Assembly: GCF_021190955.1 (NCBI RefSeq)
Contig: NZ_JAIOAO010000001.1
Span: 496,001-560,000, forward strand
Reading direction: 5' to 3'
Length of the DNA stretch: 64,000 bases
Source of the DNA: Parachryseolinea silvisoli
GTDB lineage: Bacteria > Bacteroidota > Bacteroidia > Cytophagales > Cyclobacteriaceae
Shown in pieces: positions 60,875 through 64,000 of this stretch. The notes below the pieces were generated by a model that had not been told where the DNA came from, did no database searches, and saw nothing but the letters and a program-made list of their open reading frames with translations. Position numbers and translations under genes: made by a program. Numbering within the stretch: the first letter of the stretch is position 1; each line of letters opens with the position of its first letter.

Positions 60875-60929
60875 TCCGGACTCTCATGCCTTGTTTTTGA
60901 TAGTATAATGGTTATATTCGGTACCCCAA

Positions 60930-61472
60930 ATGAAAAGACCGATAGCCGCTATATTGCTCCTGCTCTTCCTGTTTAATGCCCTGGGCTATTATGGTCTCTA
61001 TCCTTTGCTGCGGCTGCACACTACGCATGTATTAAATCAGCGCGTGGATGCCGGCGCGTATGACAGCCGCGAAACGGTTGTCCTTAAGCTCCCACTTTCC
61101 CTGCCCTACCTGCTGGCGGGACAGGGTGAAGACCATCGCTTACGCGGTTCGCTGCGGTACGAGGGGCAATTATATACCCTGGTGAGCCAGCACATCGAAG
61201 CCGATACGCTTTATGTTGTCTGTCTCCCCAATCGTGCGGAGCATCGCGCCGCTTCCCTCCTCGCCCGTTTTGCCGATCCTACGCATACACTGGCAGCACC
61301 GCTGAAAGCTCCGAAGCTATCAGACAACCTGGCCCATGACTATACACTTGCGCCCATTCTGACTTTAACCCTCGGGCACGCACTACAAATACATCGTTAC
61401 GCTATAGCCTATACCACACGCTGGTGCCCGCCGGCGCAACGTGTCATAACCCCTCCGCCCGAACGGGCCTGA
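60930..61472 (+). CDS. Hypothetical membrane-anchored protein
   Basis: A 180-residue protein from ATG 60930. One hydrophobic helix lies at about 5-23 (IAAILLLLFLFNALGYYGLY), which may be a signal anchor. The rest is soluble, Leu-rich and Arg-rich, with beta-type stretches, and the C-terminus is Pro-rich (PPAQRVITPPPERA). No family or catalytic motif is recognised. A TATATTCG at 60913-60920, close to the -7 consensus, lies upstream. Confidence 0.55.
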   Translation: MKRPIAAILLLLFLFNALGYYGLYPLLRLHTTHVLNQRVDAGAYDSRETVVLKLPLSLPYLLAGQGEDHRLRGSLRYEGQLYTLVSQHIEADTLYVVCLPNRAEHRAASLLARFADPTHTLAAPLKAPKLSDNLAHDYTLAPILTLTLGHALQIHRYAIAYTTRWCPPAQRVITPPPERA

Positions 61473-61565
61473 TCTACCTGCTATACTTCTTTATTCTGCG
61501 GCAGCAGCCTGTGTAGGCTTTGTTGCCGGATGACCTGTTATCCTTACAGTAACTTAACACGCCTA

Positions 61566-63803
61566 ATGAAAACCTTTATCCCTGCGCTGTGCCGTGTGGC
61601 CACGCTGCTTATACTACTCGTTACGGCTTGCCAGCACAAGCCGACCTGCCACGAAGAAATGCTGGCCATCCTCAAAAAAAAGCGGACTGAGCAGTTCGGT
61701 GCGCGTAACCAATATATACCCGAAGCGAAGCTGGAGTTCATGGACTCGCTGTTGGCACTACCGCACAGCACACCGGCACAGATCGCCTACTGCCAATACC
61801 TGAAGGCCAACATCCTGCTGGAGATCGGCGAGGAAGAAAAAGCCGTAGCATTATTCGAGCCGCTGCTCAAGGATGCCAACCCTTACCAACAAGATAAAAT
61901 ACGTAAAGACCTGGCTCTTGCCTACCTGCGTCTGGGCGAGCGGTCTAACTGTATTGAAGGACATGCGGCAGCCTCGTGCGTGCTGCCGATCCGCGGACTG
62001 GGTGTACACCGCGACATCGCGGGTTCGCGCAAAGCCATTCCTTTGTATGAAGAAACGCTGCGGCAGCACCCGGAGGACCTGGAGTCGCGCTGGCTGCTGA
62101 ACCTGGCCTATATGACATTGGGAGAATACCCCCAACGCGTGCCGCCTGAATTTTATATACCCGGCATGGAGGGCGACACCACGTACCGAATGAATGCGTT
62201 TGAGGATATTGCCGGCGACCTGAACCTGGCGACCCGGAACATGGCGGGAGGCGGCATTACAGAAGATTTTGACAACGACGGCTACCTGGATCTGATCACC
62301 TCAGGCTGGGGACTGGACGAAGAAATGCATTACTTTCACAACAATGCCGACGGCACGTTTGCGGACTGGTCGGACAAGGCCGGTTTGGAGGGCCTTACAG
62401 GCGGTTTAAACATGGTTCAGGCCGACTATAATAATGACGGCCTTCGCGACATACTTGTGCTTCGGGGGGCCTGGAAAGGCGAATACGGGCAAGAGCCCAA
62501 TTCCCTGCTGAAAAACAACGGTGATGGTACCTTTTCGGACGTTACCACCCAGGCCGGTCTGCTCTCCTTTCATCCCACACAGACCGCTACCTGGAACGAC
62601 TTTAACAATGATGGCTGGCTGGACCTCTTTATCGGCAATGAAACTGACCACCAGGGGTATAACGTTCAGCATCCCTGCGAGCTGTATATCAATAACCAGA
62701 ATGGCACTTTTCGCGAGGTAGCTCACCTGGCGAAGGTGGACTATAGATTTTATGTCAAAGCCGTCGCTTCGGGTGATTTCGACAACGACGGTTTGATTGA
62801 CTTGTTCTTCTCGAGCATGGATGGCGTACGCAAGCTGCTGCGCAATACGGGCGTGCAAGGCAAAGAGGTGATGTTTGAAGACGTTTCGGCAAAGGCTGGG
62901 TTTGACCGTGAGCACGGAAAGACTTTCCCAACATGGTTCTTCGATTACGACAACGACGGCTGGCTGGACGTGTTTGTCTGTGATTATACCTTCTCGCAGT
63001 CGCTTGCATATTATACCGCGGCTGAGAAGCTGGGCATTCCCGCCGGCAGCCCTGAAAAGATGCTGCTGTATCACAACAACCACGACGGAACCTTTACCAA
63101 TGTGGCTCCTGCCATGGGCCTAACCACCAACGTATTTGCCATGGGCTCCAACTTCGGCGACATCGACAACGACGGTTACCTGGACATGTACCTGGGCTCG
63201 GGTAATCCTAATTACCAATCACTCGTGCCGAACAAAATGTTTAAAAACCTGGGCGGGAAAAAATTCGCGGATGTTACCGCGTCGGCCCGCGTGGGGCACT
63301 TGCAAAAGGGCCACGGCGTGTCGTTTGCCGACATGGACAACGACGGCGACCAGGATATTCACATCGAGATGGGCGGTGCGTTTATCGGCGATGCCTATCA
63401 GAATTCGTTCTTCCTGAATCCGGGACAGGGTAACAACCACTGGATCACGATTCTGCTTACCGGCACACAAGCCAACCGCGATGCGATCGGCTCCCGGCTC
63501 AAGATCACCTGTACGGAAAACGGCGTGCGTCGTACCATCTATCGTGACGTGAACAGCGGCGGCAGCTTTGGCGCATCGCCTTTACGCCGGGAGATCGGCG
63601 TGGGACAAGCGACTACCATCGACGAGCTCGAGATCACCTGGCGTGGCAGCGGCACCGTGCAAAAATTCACCAACCTGCGCGCCGACCAGTTTATCCGCAT
63701 TACGGAAGGAAGCGATAAAGTTGAACCTGTAAACCTGAAAACCATTACATGGACCTTGCCCAACCGAATCTGCGAACCGCAATCATTGGCCTATAACCGC
63801 TAA
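61566..63803 (+). CDS. FG-GAP/VCBS repeat lipoprotein with ASPIC/UnbV domain
   Basis: A 745-residue lipoprotein from ATG 61566; the lipobox is LLILLVTAC with Cys at about residue 23. A helical, TPR-like N-terminal part runs to about 190. At least seven calcium-binding FG-GAP motifs follow: DFDNDGYLDL, DYNNDGLRDI, DFNNDGWLDL, DFDNDGLIDL, DYDNDGWLDV, DIDNDGYLDM and DMDNDGDQDI, forming a beta-propeller. The C-terminal ASPIC/UnbV domain has NRDAIGSRLKITC and VNSGGSFGASPL. The family is common and poorly understood; adhesion or glycan binding is inferred. Confidence 0.9.
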   Translation: MKTFIPALCRVATLLILLVTACQHKPTCHEEMLAILKKKRTEQFGARNQYIPEAKLEFMDSLLALPHSTPAQIAYCQYLKANILLEIGEEEKAVALFEPLLKDANPYQQDKIRKDLALAYLRLGERSNCIEGHAAASCVLPIRGLGVHRDIAGSRKAIPLYEETLRQHPEDLESRWLLNLAYMTLGEYPQRVPPEFYIPGMEGDTTYRMNAFEDIAGDLNLATRNMAGGGITEDFDNDGYLDLITSGWGLDEEMHYFHNNADGTFADWSDKAGLEGLTGGLNMVQADYNNDGLRDILVLRGAWKGEYGQEPNSLLKNNGDGTFSDVTTQAGLLSFHPTQTATWNDFNNDGWLDLFIGNETDHQGYNVQHPCELYINNQNGTFREVAHLAKVDYRFYVKAVASGDFDNDGLIDLFFSSMDGVRKLLRNTGVQGKEVMFEDVSAKAGFDREHGKTFPTWFFDYDNDGWLDVFVCDYTFSQSLAYYTAAEKLGIPAGSPEKMLLYHNNHDGTFTNVAPAMGLTTNVFAMGSNFGDIDNDGYLDMYLGSGNPNYQSLVPNKMFKNLGGKKFADVTASARVGHLQKGHGVSFADMDNDGDQDIHIEMGGAFIGDAYQNSFFLNPGQGNNHWITILLTGTQANRDAIGSRLKITCTENGVRRTIYRDVNSGGSFGASPLRREIGVGQATTIDELEITWRGSGTVQKFTNLRADQFIRITEGSDKVEPVNLKTITWTLPNRICEPQSLAYNR

Positions 63804-63824
63804 GCACTCTACGCGGCACCCACA

Positions 63825-63855
63825 GGACCACCTGCTCTTCACAGGCAGGTGGTCC
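63825..63855. terminator. Hairpin after the FG-GAP gene
   Basis: GGACCACCTGC and GCAGGTGGTCC form a perfect 11-bp stem around a nine-base loop, 22 bases after the stop codon. No T tract follows, so it may be a partial terminator. Confidence 0.45.
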
Positions 63856-63922
63856 GGGCGGGGCATCGGTATTCCCAAATTAAAATTGTTTCTTTGTGGT
63901 TTCGTATTCTGAAAAAGCCACT

Positions 63923-64000
63923 ATGGAACCCTTGCGTCGACTGCTCAAAGCAGAGTTTACCCGTTTCGTAATCGTCGGCGGTATCTCTGCCGTGCTTGAG
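63923..64000 (+). CDS. Probable GtrA family membrane protein, 3' end cut off
   Basis: ATG 63923 opens 26 codons to the window edge: MEPLRRLLKAEFTRFVIVGG, then a Gly-Ile-Ser-Ala-Val-Leu-Glu ending. The FTRFVIVGGIS-type segment is typical of the N-terminus of GtrA proteins, which have four helices and flip polyprenyl-linked sugars. TTTCTTTG at 63889-63896 may be its -7 box. The call rests on 26 residues only. Confidence 0.4.
   Translation, partial: MEPLRRLLKAEFTRFVIVGGISAVLE

Noticed and set aside
1-64000. tRNA genes, CRISPR arrays, insertion sequences or prophage
   Set aside because: I looked for tRNA T-loops, regular spacer arrays, transposase motifs and terminal inverted repeats and saw none that hold up.

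Overview
The window reads as chromosomal DNA of an aerobic Bacteroidota bacterium, most likely of the Cytophagales. The signs are an IPExxxVDY-family protein beside pyruvate kinase, the acpP-fabF-rnc block, long MacB/FtsX-type permeases of about 800 residues, TamB and Omp85 proteins, an ASPIC/UnbV FG-GAP lipoprotein, and promoters of the Bacteroidota type (TTTG near -33, TAnnTTTG near -7). I see no tRNA or rRNA, phage, insertion sequence or CRISPR array. The one clear RNA gene is RNase P RNA at about 39946-40344.

Layout. 1-4.4 kb: a secreted protein cut by the left edge, an alpha/beta hydrolase, small proteins, a YeeZ-like reductase and a YitT-type membrane protein. 4.5-14.7 kb: an ABC export system (adaptor, ATPase, two FtsX-type permeases) on the minus strand, divergent from an NtrC-type response regulator and its histidine kinase. 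A near-consensus sigma-54 promoter and a 16-bp palindrome lie between them, so the regulator probably drives the exporter. 15-24.8 kb: secreted carbohydrate-active enzymes (GH2, GH29 alpha-L-fucosidase, a large esterase, GH3) with an orphan ECF sigma factor and no SusC/SusD pair. 24.9-26.7 kb: a TetR regulator and a second FabF. 26.8-30.4 kb: a five-gene operon for non-phosphorylating L-fucose oxidation, which fits the nearby fucosidase but lacks the L-fuconate dehydratase and a transporter.

30.5-64 kb is mainly housekeeping and envelope genes: an HNH nuclease, an NlpC/P60 protein whose catalytic Cys is Ala, smpB, a hotdog thioesterase, tsaD divergent from tamB with start codons only 10 bp apart, rnpB, a response regulator without a DNA-binding domain, menC, queA, a glycosyltransferase, miaA, an MBL hydrolase, an NFACT/RqcH protein, pyk, acpP, fabF, rnc, nadE, lgt, an Omp85 protein, 3-hydroxyacyl-CoA dehydrogenase, pcm, a few unknown small genes, the FG-GAP lipoprotein and the start of a probable GtrA protein.

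The least explained structures are non-coding. Two degenerate tandem arrays with an exact 11-bp period lie in two convergent gene gaps (41636-41679 and 44139-44215). Three DnaA-box-like sequences, also 11 bp apart, lie before pcm. A REP-like hairpin sits at 41593-41626, and a perfect 32-bp palindrome covers the end of the first fabF. All functional calls come from reading motifs and gene order; no database search was run.
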